Source: Nocardioides kongjuensis (GTDB lineage Bacteria > Actinomycetota > Actinomycetes > Propionibacteriales > Nocardioidaceae). From it: a stretch of 64,000 nt of DNA. The stretch is taken from positions 1,801,001 to 1,865,000 of the forward strand of contig NZ_JACCBF010000001.1 of NCBI RefSeq assembly GCF_013409625.1, written 5' to 3'. The notes below the pieces were generated by a model, which saw only the letters and a program-made list of their open reading frames with translations, was not told where the DNA came from and did not search any database. Positions within the stretch are counted from its first letter, which is position 1; every line of letters starts with the position of its first letter. Shown here piece after piece: positions 52,600 through 62,250 of this stretch. A program made the position numbers and the translations under genes.

Positions 52600-53690
52600 C
52601 TGGTGGCTCCGGCCACGTCGGCGATGATCCGGGCCAGCCGGTCGTCCGCGTCACGGGGCACGAGGTCGGCCGCCGCGGCCCCCATCCGGGCCAGCCGGTC
52701 GGTGTCGGTGGCCAGCGCGGGAACCGTGTCGGCGACGTAGTCGGCGGTGAAGGACGCGTCGTCGACCAGCAGCGCTCCGCCGGCCTCGACCACGGGACGC
52801 GCGTTGAGCGCCTGCTCGCCGTTGCCGATCGGCAGCGGCACGAAGATCGCGGGCACGCCGCTCGCCGCGGCCTCGACGACGCTCGAGGCGCCGGAGCGGC
52901 ACACCATGACGTCGGCGGCGGCGAGGGCCAGGTCCATCCGCTCCACGAACGGCAGCACGACGTACGGGACCCCGGTCGGGACCGGCTCGGTCCAGCCCGG
53001 GTCGCTCGCGCCGTTGGGCCCGATCACGTGGAGCACCTGGACGCCCGCCGAGCCGAGGGCGGCCGCGGCGCCGCTGACGGCCTGGTTGAGCCGGCGCGCC
53101 CCCTGGGAGCCGCCGGTGACGACGAGCGTCGGCAGGTCGGGGTCGAGCCCGAAGAACGCGCGGGCCTCCGACCGCAGGGCCGGGCGGTCGAGGGTGGAGA
53201 TCATCCGGCGGATCGGCAGGCCGACGTACTCACCGCCCTTGAGCGGGGTGTCGGGGAAGCTGACCGCGACCCGGTCGGCGATGCGGGCGCCGACCTTGTT
53301 GGCGATCCCGGGCAGCGCGTTCTGCTCGTGGACGACGAGGGGCAGCCTGCGGCGCCGCGCGGCGACGTAGGCCGGCATCGACACGTAGCCGCCGTAGCCG
53401 ACGACCACGTCGGGGCGTACGTCGTCGACCACCTCGAGCGCGGCCTTGACGGCACCGCGCAGCCGCGCGGGCACGAGGGCCAGGTCCTTGCCGGGCTTGC
53501 GCGGCAGCGGGACGGGCGGGACCAGGCGCAGCGGGTAGCCGGCCGCGGGCACCACCTTGTTCTCCAGGCCACGCGGCGTGCCGAGGCAGGTGATCTCGGC
53601 GTCCGGGTCGAGTCGGCGCAGGGCGTCGGCGGTCGCGAGCAACGGAGAGGTGTGCCCCGCCGTACCCCCGCCGGCCAGAAGAATCCTCAC
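52596..53690 (-). CDS. murG: UDP-GlcNAc:lipid I N-acetylglucosaminyltransferase MurG
   Basis: A 364-residue GT28 enzyme at the inner membrane face that converts lipid I to lipid II. The N-terminal glycine loop is LLAGGGTAGHTSPLLATADAL. VGYGGYVSMPAYVAARRR and HEQNALPGIANKV mark the acceptor side; VTGGSQGARRLNQAV and CRSGASSVVEAAASGVPAI mark the UDP-GlcNAc site. The start is GTG at 53690, 25 bases after ftsW. Confidence 0.95.
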   Translation of the reverse strand: MRILLAGGGTAGHTSPLLATADALRRLDPDAEITCLGTPRGLENKVVPAAGYPLRLVPPVPLPRKPGKDLALVPARLRGAVKAALEVVDDVRPDVVVGYGGYVSMPAYVAARRRRLPLVVHEQNALPGIANKVGARIADRVAVSFPDTPLKGGEYVGLPIRRMISTLDRPALRSEARAFFGLDPDLPTLVVTGGSQGARRLNQAVSGAAAALGSAGVQVLHVIGPNGASDPGWTEPVPTGVPYVVLPFVERMDLALAAADVMVCRSGASSVVEAAASGVPAIFVPLPIGNGEQALNARPVVEAGGALLVDDASFTADYVADTVPALATDTDRLARMGAAAADLVPRDADDRLARIIADVAGATR

Positions 53691-53715
53691 TCGGCAGAAC
53701 CTATCGCGCTGCCAC

Positions 53716-54912
53716 TCAGGCGCTCAGACCGGCCGAACGGGCCCGGCGCCGCTGGGCGAGCGCACGCGCGGCGGCGGGCTCGCGGCGGGCGAACCCGATG
53801 ACCAGGCCGAGCGCGCTCAGCGTCGGCAACAGGCTCGAGCCGCCGTAGGAGACGAGGGGCAGCGGGATGCCGATGACCGGCAGCAGGGCGAGCACCATGC
53901 CGACGTTGATGATCATCTGGCACAGCAGCCACACCACGATGCCGAAGGTGCAGTAGCGCACGAAGGGCTGCTTGGTCTCGCGCGCGACCCGGACGCCGGC
54001 GTAGGCCAGGACCAGGAACAGGCCGATGACGAGCAGGGTGCCGACCAGGCCGAGCTCCTCGCCGAGCACGGCGAAGATGAAGTCGGTGTGGGCCTCGGGC
54101 AGCTGGCCCCACTTCTGCTGGCTGGCGCCGATGCCCTCGCCGAGGACGCCGCCGCTGGCCATGGCGTACAGGCCGTGGGCCGGCTGCCAGCCGGTGCCGT
54201 GGTAGTCCTTGAACGGGTCGGCGAAGTTGGCGATGCGCGCCAGGCGGGTCGGGGAGGTCGCGGCCAGGCCGAGGGCGGCGACGGTGACGACGGCGAAGAC
54301 CATGCCGAACAGACGGCCCGGGGCGCCGACCACCCAGAGCATCGCGACGAGCAGCGCGAAGAAGACGAGGGCGGTGCCGAGGTCCTTGCCGAGGACGACG
54401 AGTCCGGTCGCGAGCACCATGCCCGGCACCACCGGCACCAGCATCTGGTGCAGGTTGCCGAGCCGGCGCTCCTTGTTGGCGTAGATGTGGCTGGCCCAGA
54501 TGATCAGCGAGAACTTGGCGATCTCGGAGGGCTGGATCTGGATCGGGCCGAGCACCAGCCAGTTCGTGTTGCCGTTGACCTCGCGCCCGGCGAAGCCGGT
54601 CAGGACCAGCAGCACGAGCGAGACCGAGAACGCCGGGTAGGCCAGGCCGCGGACCCACTTGACCGAGACCCGCGAGGCGATGAACGCGCACGGGACACCG
54701 ATGAGCACCCACATCATCTGGCGGCGCACGATCGTGTAGGAGTCGCCGGTCTCGCGGTAGGCCCGCACGCTCGACGCGCTCAGCACCATGATCAGGCCGA
54801 TCACCAGCAGCAGCGCGGTGGCGCCGAGGAGCAGGTAGTACGTCGTCAGCGGGCGGTCGAGCGCGTCCTTGAGGGCGCTCAGCCAGCCCGGCCGGCGGGT
54901 CCGGGCACGCAC
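53716..54912 (-). CDS. ftsW: lipid II polymerase / division protein FtsW
   Basis: A SEDS-family glycosyltransferase with ten membrane helices. Conserved loops include VLSASSVRAYRETGD, GNTNWLVLGPIQIQPSEIAKF, VLGKDLGTALVFF and EAHTDFIFAVLGEELGLVG, ending IPLPLVSYGGSSLL. The start is uncertain. GTG at 54912 gives 398 residues. The better-placed ribosome-binding site GGGGGAGAG precedes an ATC at 54966, and an ATG at 55080 would overlap murD by 83 bases. I give the conservative GTG start. It pairs with FtsI. Confidence 0.93.
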   Translation of the reverse strand: MRARTRRPGWLSALKDALDRPLTTYYLLLGATALLLVIGLIMVLSASSVRAYRETGDSYTIVRRQMMWVLIGVPCAFIASRVSVKWVRGLAYPAFSVSLVLLVLTGFAGREVNGNTNWLVLGPIQIQPSEIAKFSLIIWASHIYANKERRLGNLHQMLVPVVPGMVLATGLVVLGKDLGTALVFFALLVAMLWVVGAPGRLFGMVFAVVTVAALGLAATSPTRLARIANFADPFKDYHGTGWQPAHGLYAMASGGVLGEGIGASQQKWGQLPEAHTDFIFAVLGEELGLVGTLLVIGLFLVLAYAGVRVARETKQPFVRYCTFGIVVWLLCQMIINVGMVLALLPVIGIPLPLVSYGGSSLLPTLSALGLVIGFARREPAAARALAQRRRARSAGLSA

Positions 54913-54997
54913 CAGTCCGAAGCGGATCCGCTCGGGCCCGGTCGCGGGAGAGTGGGCGGTGGTGATGTCTCTCCCCCTTGCTCCTGCTGTGCTGCGC

Positions 54998-56458
54998 TCA
55001 GCCCCTGACGTGGTCCTGCACCGCCGCGGCGAATGCGTCGCCCCGCGCGGCGTAGTCGGCGAACTGGTCCATCGAGGCACATCCCGGCGCCAGCAGCACG
55101 GTGTCGCCCGGCTGGGCGACCTCGGCTGCAGCGGCGACGACGCGCCTCATCAGGTCGAGCTCTCCGAGGGCTCCAGTCTCAGGGGTGTCCACCTCGATCA
55201 CCGGCACATCGGGTGCGTGTCGCGAAAGCGCCTGCGCGATCACCGAGCGGTCCCGGCCGATCAGCACGGCCGCACGCAGCCGGCCGCCGACGGCGGTGAC
55301 CAGGTCGTCGAAGGCCGCCCCCTTGGCCAGCCCGCCGGCGACCCACACGACCGGCTCGAAGGCGGCCAGCGAGGACGCGGCGGCGTGCGGGTTGGTGGCC
55401 TTGGAGTCGTCGACCCAGGTGATGTCGTCGTGCTCGGCGACGACCGCGATCCGGTGGCCGTCGGGGCGGAAGGACCGCAGCCCGTCGCGCACGGCGGACT
55501 GGCTGATGCCGTGCGCCCGCGCGAGTGCCGCGGCAGCCAGGGCGTTGGCCACGAAGTGCGGAGCCGTCGAGGCGAGGTCGTCGAGCGTGCACAGCTCGGC
55601 GGCACTGGTGGAGCGCTCCTCGATGAAGGCGCGGTCGACGAGGATGTCCTCGACCACGCCGAGCATCCCGACGGCGGGGGTGCCGAGGGTGAAGCCGATC
55701 GCGCGGGCACCCTCGACGACGTCGGCCTCGCGGACGAGCTCCTCCGTGGCGGGGTCGGCGGCGTTGTAGACGCAGGCGCGCTGGACGTTGGTGTAGATCC
55801 GGCCCTTGTCGCGGGCGTAGTCGTCCATCGAGTCGTACCAGTCGAGGTGGTCCTCGGCGACGTTGAGGACCGCTGCGCTCTCGGCCGACATCGAGTCGGT
55901 GTAGTGCAGCTGGAAGCTGGACAGCTCGACCGCGATGACGTCGTACGGCTCGGGGTCCATGACCGCCTCGGTCAGCGGCAGCCCGACGTTGCCGGCCGCG
56001 ACGCTGCGCAGGCCCGCGGCGCGCAGGATGCTGTCGAGCATCTGCACCGTGGTGGTCTTGCCGTTGGTGCCGGTGATGCACAGCCAGGGAGCGGGGTTCT
56101 CGGGGTCGCGCAGCCGCCAGGCCAGCTCGACCTCCCCCCAGACCGGGATCCCGCGCTCGCGTGCGGCCACGATGATCGGTGCGTCGGGGCGGAAGCCCGG
56201 CGACACGACGAGGACGTCGGCCTCCTCGGGCAGGGTCGCGGTCGCCCCCTCGTGCACCTCGATGCGGGCGCCGAGCACCTCGAGCAGCTCGGCGCGCTCG
56301 AGGATCCTCGGGCTCACGGACTCGGCGACGGCGTGCACGGACGCGCCGAGGTGGAGCAGGTTGTCGACGGCCGCGGCGCCGCTGGTGCCGAACCCGGCGA
56401 CGACGGCGCGCACGCCCTCCCAGGAGTCGGTGCGGCCGAGGGTGGAGACGTCAGGCAT
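54998..56458 (-). CDS. murD: UDP-N-acetylmuramoylalanine--D-glutamate ligase
   Basis: A 486-residue Mur ligase that adds D-glutamate. The N-terminal domain contains VVAGFGTSGAAAVDNLL. The ATP loop is ITGTNGKTTTVQMLDS, followed by SSFQLHYTDSM and NVAEDHLDWYDSMDDYA. The C-terminal domain has VDDSKATNPHAAASSL and LLAPGCASMDQFADYAARG. The ATG shares one base with the mraY stop (TGATG). The length equals that of the mycobacterial enzyme. Confidence 0.95.
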   Translation of the reverse strand: MPDVSTLGRTDSWEGVRAVVAGFGTSGAAAVDNLLHLGASVHAVAESVSPRILERAELLEVLGARIEVHEGATATLPEEADVLVVSPGFRPDAPIIVAARERGIPVWGEVELAWRLRDPENPAPWLCITGTNGKTTTVQMLDSILRAAGLRSVAAGNVGLPLTEAVMDPEPYDVIAVELSSFQLHYTDSMSAESAAVLNVAEDHLDWYDSMDDYARDKGRIYTNVQRACVYNAADPATEELVREADVVEGARAIGFTLGTPAVGMLGVVEDILVDRAFIEERSTSAAELCTLDDLASTAPHFVANALAAAALARAHGISQSAVRDGLRSFRPDGHRIAVVAEHDDITWVDDSKATNPHAAASSLAAFEPVVWVAGGLAKGAAFDDLVTAVGGRLRAAVLIGRDRSVIAQALSRHAPDVPVIEVDTPETGALGELDLMRRVVAAAAEVAQPGDTVLLAPGCASMDQFADYAARGDAFAAAVQDHVRG

Positions 56459-57528
56459 CAGAGACGAGAGACCCATTCGGCGTAGAAGATGCCGAGGCCG
56501 GTGGCGACGAAGAGACCGGTGATGATCCAGAACCGGATCACGACGGTCACCTGCTCCCAGCCGAGCATCTCGAAGTGGTGGTGGATCGGCGCCATCCGGA
56601 AGATCCGGCGGCCCTTGGTGAGCTTGAAGAAGCCGACCTGCATCATCACCGAGACCGTCTCGAGGACGAACAGGCCGCCGAGGACGACGAGCAGCAGCTC
56701 GGTGCGGGTCAGGATCGCGAAGCCGGCCAGCGCGCTGCCGAGCGCCAGCGAGCCGGTGTCGCCCATGAAGATCTTGGCCGGCGAGGCGTTCCACCACAGG
56801 AAGCCGAAGCAGGCCCCGGTGATCGCCGCGGCGATGATCGCCAGGTCGAGCGGGTCGCGGACGTTGTAGCAGGTGGCGCTCGGCTCCTCCTGGCAGAACT
56901 GGTTGCTCTGCCAGATGTTCACCAGCGTGTAGGCCCCGAAGACCATGACCGAGGCGCCGGCAGCCAGCCCGTCGAGGCCGTCGGTGAGGTTGACCGCGTT
57001 GCTGAAGCCGGCCACGAACAGCCAGATCAGCACGATCGCCAGGACCATCGGCAGCACGAACCAGTCCAGCTCGCGCAGGAAGGAGACCTTCTCGCTGGCC
57101 GGGGTGCGCCCGTGCGAGTCCTCGAGCATCGGCGAGAGGGCGAGCCAGCCGAAGACCAGCGCGATCACCGTCTGGCCGGCCATCTTGGCCTTGCTGCGCA
57201 GGCCGAGGCTGCGCTGCTTGTAGATCTTGATGAAGTCGTCGAGGAAGCCGACCAGCCCCATCCCGACGAACAGGAAGAGCAGCAGCAGTGCCGACGCGCT
57301 CGGCGCGGTCAGCGTGATCAGCTTGGCCGCGAAGTAGCCGATGACCGCGGCCAGGATGATGACCACCCCGCCCATGGTCGGCGTGCCCCGCTTGGTGTGG
57401 TGGCTGGTCGGACCGTCCTCGCGGATCTCCTGGCCGTAGCCCAGCTTGGTGAACGCGTTGATCGCCACCCGGGTGCCGAGCAGCGAGATCAGCAGGGCGA
57501 TGCCACCGCCGAGCAGGATCGCTCTCAC
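56458..57528 (-). CDS. mraY: phospho-N-acetylmuramoyl-pentapeptide transferase MraY
   Basis: A 356-residue membrane enzyme with ten helices that transfers phospho-MurNAc-pentapeptide to undecaprenyl phosphate, making lipid I. Conserved cytoplasmic loops are HHTKRGTPTMGGVVII, LVGFLDDFIKIYKQRS, NAVNLTDGLDGLAAG, FLWWNASPAKIFMGDTGSLA and IHHHFEMLGW. The start overlaps the murF stop by 4 bases. Confidence 0.96.
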   Translation of the reverse strand: MRAILLGGGIALLISLLGTRVAINAFTKLGYGQEIREDGPTSHHTKRGTPTMGGVVIILAAVIGYFAAKLITLTAPSASALLLLFLFVGMGLVGFLDDFIKIYKQRSLGLRSKAKMAGQTVIALVFGWLALSPMLEDSHGRTPASEKVSFLRELDWFVLPMVLAIVLIWLFVAGFSNAVNLTDGLDGLAAGASVMVFGAYTLVNIWQSNQFCQEEPSATCYNVRDPLDLAIIAAAITGACFGFLWWNASPAKIFMGDTGSLALGSALAGFAILTRTELLLVVLGGLFVLETVSVMMQVGFFKLTKGRRIFRMAPIHHHFEMLGWEQVTVVIRFWIITGLFVATGLGIFYAEWVSRL

Positions 57529-58898
57529 GCCGTCGTCTCCTCGGTGCTACTCATCAAGATCGCCTCTGCCACCACTTCCAAGGCGGCGCCGCGCGACGCC
57601 TTGACGAGGACGACGTCCTCCGCCCCGGCATTCTGCCGCACCCAGGCCGTTGCTTCGTCACGGCCGGCCGTGACGATCACCTCACCGGCCCCGGCCCGCG
57701 CGCCCTCGGCGATCGCGGAGGCGGCCTCGCCGACCACCACGACCACGTCGACACCCAGCCGGGCGGCGTCGGCGCCGACGGCTCGGTGGCCCGCGTCGTG
57801 CTCGCCGCCGAGCTCGCGCATCTCGCCCAGCACGGCGACCGTACGACGCCCGCGCGGGCCACCGACGGCCACGAGGGCCTCGAGGGCGGCCCGCATCGAG
57901 TCGGGGTTGGCGTTGTAGGAGTCGTTGATCACGGTCAGCCCGTCGGCGCGGTGGTGGACCTCCATCCGCCAGCGCGACGCGGAGGTCGCCTCCCCCAGGG
58001 CCCGGGCGACCTCGGCCAGGGCGAAGCCGGCGGCCATCGCCATCGCGGCGGCGGCGGTGGCGTTGGCGACCTGGTGGAGACCGGTCTGGAGCAGCTGGAC
58101 GGGCGCGGACCGGTCGTCGTGCTCGAGGACGAAGCCGGGGCGGCCGAGATCGTCGAGGTGGACGTCACGCGAGCGCAGGTCGCCGGACTCGCCGAAGGTG
58201 ACGACCCGGGCGCGGGTGCGGGGCGCCATGGCGGCGACCAGCGGGTCGTCGGCGTTGAGGATCGCGGTGCCGTCGGCCGGGAGCGCCTCGACCAGCTCGC
58301 CCTTGGCCCGCGCGATCTGGTCGCGTCCGCCGAACTCGCCGACGTGGGCCGTGCCGACGTTGAGCACGGCCGCGATCGACGGCGGCGCGATGTCGCACAG
58401 GTAGGACAGGTGGCCCACGCCGCGGGCGCCCATCTCGACGACCAGGAAGCGGGTGCCGGCGTCGGCACGCAGCACCGTGAGGGGCACGCCGAGCTCGTTG
58501 TTGTTGTTGGCGGCGGTCGCGACGACCGCGGCCTCGCCGGCGAGGGTGCGGAGCACGGCGGCGAGGTAGTCCTTGGTGCCGGTCTTGCCCTGCGAGCCGG
58601 TCATCGCCAGCACGGTGACGTCGAGCCGGTCGAGGACGTGGCGGGCGAGACGGCCCAGCGCGGCCACCGGGTCCGCCACGACGACGGTCGGCGCGGTCGT
58701 CGGGCGGCTGCCGAGCACCGCGTGGGCACCGTCGGCGTAGTCGTGGCCGTCGACCCGCTCCCCCACGACGGCGACGAACAGGCCGTCGGCGAGGGGCGTG
58801 CGGCTGTCGACGTACGCCGGGGCGGAGACGGTGACGTCGTCGCCGTGCAGGGTGCCGCCGACGACCTCGGCGATCACCGAGAGCGGGAGCGGGATCAC
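57525..58898 (-). CDS. murF: UDP-N-acetylmuramoyl-tripeptide--D-alanyl-D-alanine ligase
   Basis: A 457-residue Mur ligase that adds D-Ala-D-Ala. The ATP loop is MTGSQGKTGTKDYLAAV, then NNNNELGVPLTVL, VVEMGARGVGHLSYL and the later VINDSYNANPDSMRAAL. The C-terminal domain has VAVLGEMRELGGEHDAGHR. The ATG overlaps the murE stop (ATGA). Confidence 0.95.
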   Translation of the reverse strand: MIPLPLSVIAEVVGGTLHGDDVTVSAPAYVDSRTPLADGLFVAVVGERVDGHDYADGAHAVLGSRPTTAPTVVVADPVAALGRLARHVLDRLDVTVLAMTGSQGKTGTKDYLAAVLRTLAGEAAVVATAANNNNELGVPLTVLRADAGTRFLVVEMGARGVGHLSYLCDIAPPSIAAVLNVGTAHVGEFGGRDQIARAKGELVEALPADGTAILNADDPLVAAMAPRTRARVVTFGESGDLRSRDVHLDDLGRPGFVLEHDDRSAPVQLLQTGLHQVANATAAAAMAMAAGFALAEVARALGEATSASRWRMEVHHRADGLTVINDSYNANPDSMRAALEALVAVGGPRGRRTVAVLGEMRELGGEHDAGHRAVGADAARLGVDVVVVVGEAASAIAEGARAGAGEVIVTAGRDEATAWVRQNAGAEDVVLVKASRGAALEVVAEAILMSSTEETTA

Positions 58899-60409
58899 GC
58901 GTCGCCCCCGGCCGGCAGCTCCGCGAGCAGCTCCCGGACCACCTCGCGGTCGTCGAACGGGTGGACGACGCCGGCGACCTCCTGGCCGGCCTCGTGGCCC
59001 TTGCCGGCGACCAGGACGACGTCGCCCGGGCCGGCACCGCGCAGCGCGGTCGCGATCGCCTCCCGGCGGTCACCGATCTCGAGGACCTCCGCACGGCCGA
59101 TGCGGGCGCCACCGAGCACCTCGGCCCGGATCGCGGCCGGGTCCTCGGAGCGCGGGTTGTCGTCGGTGACGACGACCAGGTCGGCGAGCTCGGCGGCGAT
59201 CGCGCCCATCACGGGGCGCTTGCCCCGGTCGCGGTCACCCCCAGCGCCGATCACGACGACCAGCCTGCCACGGGTCACGGGCCGCAGCGTCCGCAGCACG
59301 GCGTCGACCGCGTCGGGCTTGTGGGCGTAGTCGACCACGACGGTCAGGTCGCGGCCCGTCTCGATCCGCTCGAGGCGACCGGGTACGCCGCCCGCGCGGC
59401 CGATCCCGTCGGCCACCTGCTGCGGGTCGAAGCCCGCCTCGGCCGCGGCGGCGATCGCGGCCAGCGCGTTGGCGACGTTGAACTCGCCCGCCAGCGGGAC
59501 GGATGCGCTCACGGTGAGGCCGCCAGGACCGTGGACGGTGAACGCCGAGCCGTCGGGGCGCTGGTCGACGTCGGAGACGGTCCAGTCGGCGGCGGTGCCG
59601 ACGGCGTAGGTGCGAACCGGGACGGGCGCCTCCACGGCGAGCCGGCGGCCGTGCTCGTCGTCGACGCAGACCAGCCCGAGCCGCGCGTGCTCGGGGGTGA
59701 AGAGCCGCGCCTTGGCGGCGAAGTAGTCCTCGACGTCGGCGTGGAAGTCGAGGTGGTCGCGCCCGAGGTTGGTGAACACGGCGACGTCGAAGACGACCCC
59801 GTCGACCCGGCCCATCACCAGGGCGTGGCTGGAGACCTCCATCGCGCAGGCCGTGACGTCGAGCTCGCCCATCCGGGCGAACAGGCCGTGCAGGTCGGGC
59901 GCCTCCGGCGTGGTCAGCGCGGTCTTCACCTCCTCGCCGGCGATCCGGGTGCCGACGGTGCCGATCACGGCACTGCGCACGCCGGCCGCGAGCAGCCCGC
60001 CGTCGAGCAGCCGGGTCACCGTCGTCTTGCCCTGGGTGCCGGTGACGCCGATGGTGCGCAGCGCGGCCGCCGGGTCGCCGTAGACCAGGGCGGCGACGGC
60101 GCCCAGCACGCGGCGCGGGTCGTCGACGACGAGCGCCGGGAGCCCGGTCGCGGCGGCGAGGTCGGCCCCCTCGGCGTCGGTGAGCAGCGCGACCGCGCCG
60201 GACGCCGCAGCCTGCTCGGAGAAGGTCGCGCCGTGGGCGCGGGAGCCGGGCAGGGCGGCGTACAGGTCACCGGGCTGGACCCGGCGCGAGTCGAGGGTCA
60301 TCCCCCGCAGCTCGACACCGGGATGGGACGCAGCGAGTCCCAGCGCCCGGGCGACGTCGTCGAGGGACGTCAGCGGCGGGTGGGCGGGGCGGGTGGCGGA
60401 GGCGCTCAC
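58895..60409 (-). CDS. murE: UDP-MurNAc-L-Ala-D-Glu--diaminopimelate ligase
   Basis: A 504-residue Mur ligase that adds the third residue of the stem peptide. The ATP loop is GVTGTQGKTTVTRLLDG, and the carbamylated-Lys region is HLDFHADVEDYFAAKARLF. The motif DNPR in VTDDNPRSEDPA is the determinant for diaminopimelate rather than lysine; Nocardioides-type walls contain LL-DAP, so that isomer is the likely substrate. GTG at 60409 gives the usual GTGA overlap with ftsI; GTG at 60412 is equally open. Confidence 0.94.
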   Translation of the reverse strand: MSASATRPAHPPLTSLDDVARALGLAASHPGVELRGMTLDSRRVQPGDLYAALPGSRAHGATFSEQAAASGAVALLTDAEGADLAAATGLPALVVDDPRRVLGAVAALVYGDPAAALRTIGVTGTQGKTTVTRLLDGGLLAAGVRSAVIGTVGTRIAGEEVKTALTTPEAPDLHGLFARMGELDVTACAMEVSSHALVMGRVDGVVFDVAVFTNLGRDHLDFHADVEDYFAAKARLFTPEHARLGLVCVDDEHGRRLAVEAPVPVRTYAVGTAADWTVSDVDQRPDGSAFTVHGPGGLTVSASVPLAGEFNVANALAAIAAAAEAGFDPQQVADGIGRAGGVPGRLERIETGRDLTVVVDYAHKPDAVDAVLRTLRPVTRGRLVVVIGAGGDRDRGKRPVMGAIAAELADLVVVTDDNPRSEDPAAIRAEVLGGARIGRAEVLEIGDRREAIATALRGAGPGDVVLVAGKGHEAGQEVAGVVHPFDDREVVRELLAELPAGGDA

Positions 60410-62226
60410 CACTCGACCGGCGTCTGGTTGGGCTCGGCGCCGGTGGGGGCGACGCCGTAACGACGCAGGGCGTGGCTCATCAGCTTGGCGAACGCCGGAC
60501 CGCCGACGCTGCCACCGCCGCTGCCCTCGCGCGGGTTGTGCACCACGACGTAGATCGTGAACCGCGGCGCATCGGCGGGGGCGAATCCGGCGAAGGACAC
60601 GGTGAGGCTGCCGTCGTAGACACCGTTGACGACCCGCTGCGCGGTGCCGGTCTTGCCCGCGACGCGGTAGCCGGGGACCTGCGCCTTCGGCGCGACACCG
60701 GCGTCCGGGTCGACGACCCGCTCCATCATCAGCATGGTCTCGTGGGCGGCGTCGGCGCTGATCACCCGCCGGCTGGTGGCGACGTCGGTGCCGACCTCCG
60801 TGCCGGCGTCGGTGCGGGCCTCGCCCTTGACCAGGCTCGGGGCCACCCGGACACCGCCGTTGGCGATGGTGTTGACCGCGGTGATCATCTGCACCGCGTT
60901 GACCGACAGCGACTGCCCGAACGCGATGCGGTCGCCGACCTGGGAGGTCCAGGCGGCACCCTGCGGCAGGATGCCGCGGGTCTCGCCGTTGAGGCCGATG
61001 ACGGTGCGCGAGCCGAGCCCGAACCGGGTGAGGTAGCCGCGCAGCTGACCGGGCTTGAACTGGTCGGCGGCGAGCACGGTGCCGACGTTCGACGACTTGG
61101 CCAGGATGCCGGCCAGGGTGAGCTTGATGGTGCCGTGGTCCCAGTAGTCGCCGATCGGGCGGTCCTGGCGGTGCAGCTGGCCGGGGACCTTGAAGCGCTG
61201 CTCCTTGAACGCCAGGCCCGAATCGACCAGGGAGCTGATGGTCAGCACCTTCTCGACCGACCCGGGCTCGTAGACGTCGGTGAGCGCGGAGGACTTGTAG
61301 AGCTCCTTGGGGTACCTCGCCGGGTCGGAGGCGTCGTACGTCGGGTAGTCGGCCAGCGCCAGCAGCTCACCGGTCCTGGTGTCCATGATCACGGCCATGC
61401 CGGACTCGCCGCCCGACTTCTGCACCGTCTGCTGGAGCACCCGCTGCGTGTAGTACTGCAGGTCGCGGTCGATGGTCAGCGTCAGGTTCTTGCCGTCGAC
61501 CGCCGGGGTCACGGTGTTGTCGCCGAGAGGGATCTGGTTGCCGGCGCCGACCTCGTAGCGGGCCTCGCCGTCCTTGCCGGACAGGTAGGTGTTGAAGGAG
61601 TCCTCGAGCCCGGCGAGGCCGATGATCGCGGCGTCCTTGCCCTTCTTGCCGTTCTCGCCGAGGAAGCCGACGAGGTTCGCTGCCACCGTGTGGTTCGGGT
61701 AGACCCGCAGCGGGTCGCGCTCGGTCATCAGGCCGGCGAAGGGACGGCCCTTGTCGTCCTTGAACTTCTCCTGGACGTCGGCGACGACCTTCTCGGCCTT
61801 GCTGGCCGGCACCTGGCGGGCGATGTACTGGAACCGGCTGTCCTCGACCCGCAGCCTGCGCAGGGTCTCGAAGTAGTCGACGCCGAGCCGCTCGGACAGG
61901 ATCGTGGCCAGCTCCGGCGCCACCGGGGCGGTCACCTTCGGGTCCGCCACGACCATCCGGCCGTCGACCGTGTCGGCCATCGGCTGGCCGTTGCGGTCGA
62001 GGATCTCGCCGCGGGTCGCGGGCAGTGCCACGACCCGCTGCCCCTCGGCGGCCGCCATCTTGGCGTAGGACCGCGGGTCGACGCCCTGCAGCTGGACCAG
62101 CCGCGCGGCGAACACCGAGAGCACCATCGCGATGAGCAGGAACCCGATCCGCATCCGGCGGTTCGGGGCGCCGCGCACGACCTCTGCGGTGCGGCGCCGA
62201 AGGCGGCTGGGGGTGGGGCGGCTCAC
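60406..62226 (-). CDS. ftsI: division-specific peptidoglycan transpeptidase FtsI (class B PBP)
   Basis: A 606-residue membrane-anchored penicillin-binding protein. A basic N-terminus is followed by one membrane helix (about 26-44). The pedestal domain contains PATRGEILDRNGQPMA. The transpeptidase domain has the active Ser323 in EPGSVEKVL, SSN at 378-380 and KTG at 525-527 in AGKTGTAQ. The Ser motif reads SVEK where STFK is common. GTG at 62226 is preferred over TTG at 62247 because a TANNNT box lies 7 bases before it. Confidence 0.95.
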   Translation of the reverse strand: MSRPTPSRLRRRTAEVVRGAPNRRMRIGFLLIAMVLSVFAARLVQLQGVDPRSYAKMAAAEGQRVVALPATRGEILDRNGQPMADTVDGRMVVADPKVTAPVAPELATILSERLGVDYFETLRRLRVEDSRFQYIARQVPASKAEKVVADVQEKFKDDKGRPFAGLMTERDPLRVYPNHTVAANLVGFLGENGKKGKDAAIIGLAGLEDSFNTYLSGKDGEARYEVGAGNQIPLGDNTVTPAVDGKNLTLTIDRDLQYYTQRVLQQTVQKSGGESGMAVIMDTRTGELLALADYPTYDASDPARYPKELYKSSALTDVYEPGSVEKVLTISSLVDSGLAFKEQRFKVPGQLHRQDRPIGDYWDHGTIKLTLAGILAKSSNVGTVLAADQFKPGQLRGYLTRFGLGSRTVIGLNGETRGILPQGAAWTSQVGDRIAFGQSLSVNAVQMITAVNTIANGGVRVAPSLVKGEARTDAGTEVGTDVATSRRVISADAAHETMLMMERVVDPDAGVAPKAQVPGYRVAGKTGTAQRVVNGVYDGSLTVSFAGFAPADAPRFTIYVVVHNPREGSGGGSVGGPAFAKLMSHALRRYGVAPTGAEPNQTPVEW

Positions 62227-62233
62227 GCGTTCC

Positions 62234-62239
62234 AACCTA
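62234..62239 (-). promoter_or_regulatory. candidate internal leaderless -10 box for ftsI
   Basis: TAGGTT (TANNNT) lies exactly 7 bases before the GTG at 62226, in the 24-base gap after ftsL. It could start an internal transcript of the dcw operon. Confidence 0.4.
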
Positions 62240-62250
62240 GGCCGCAAGGG

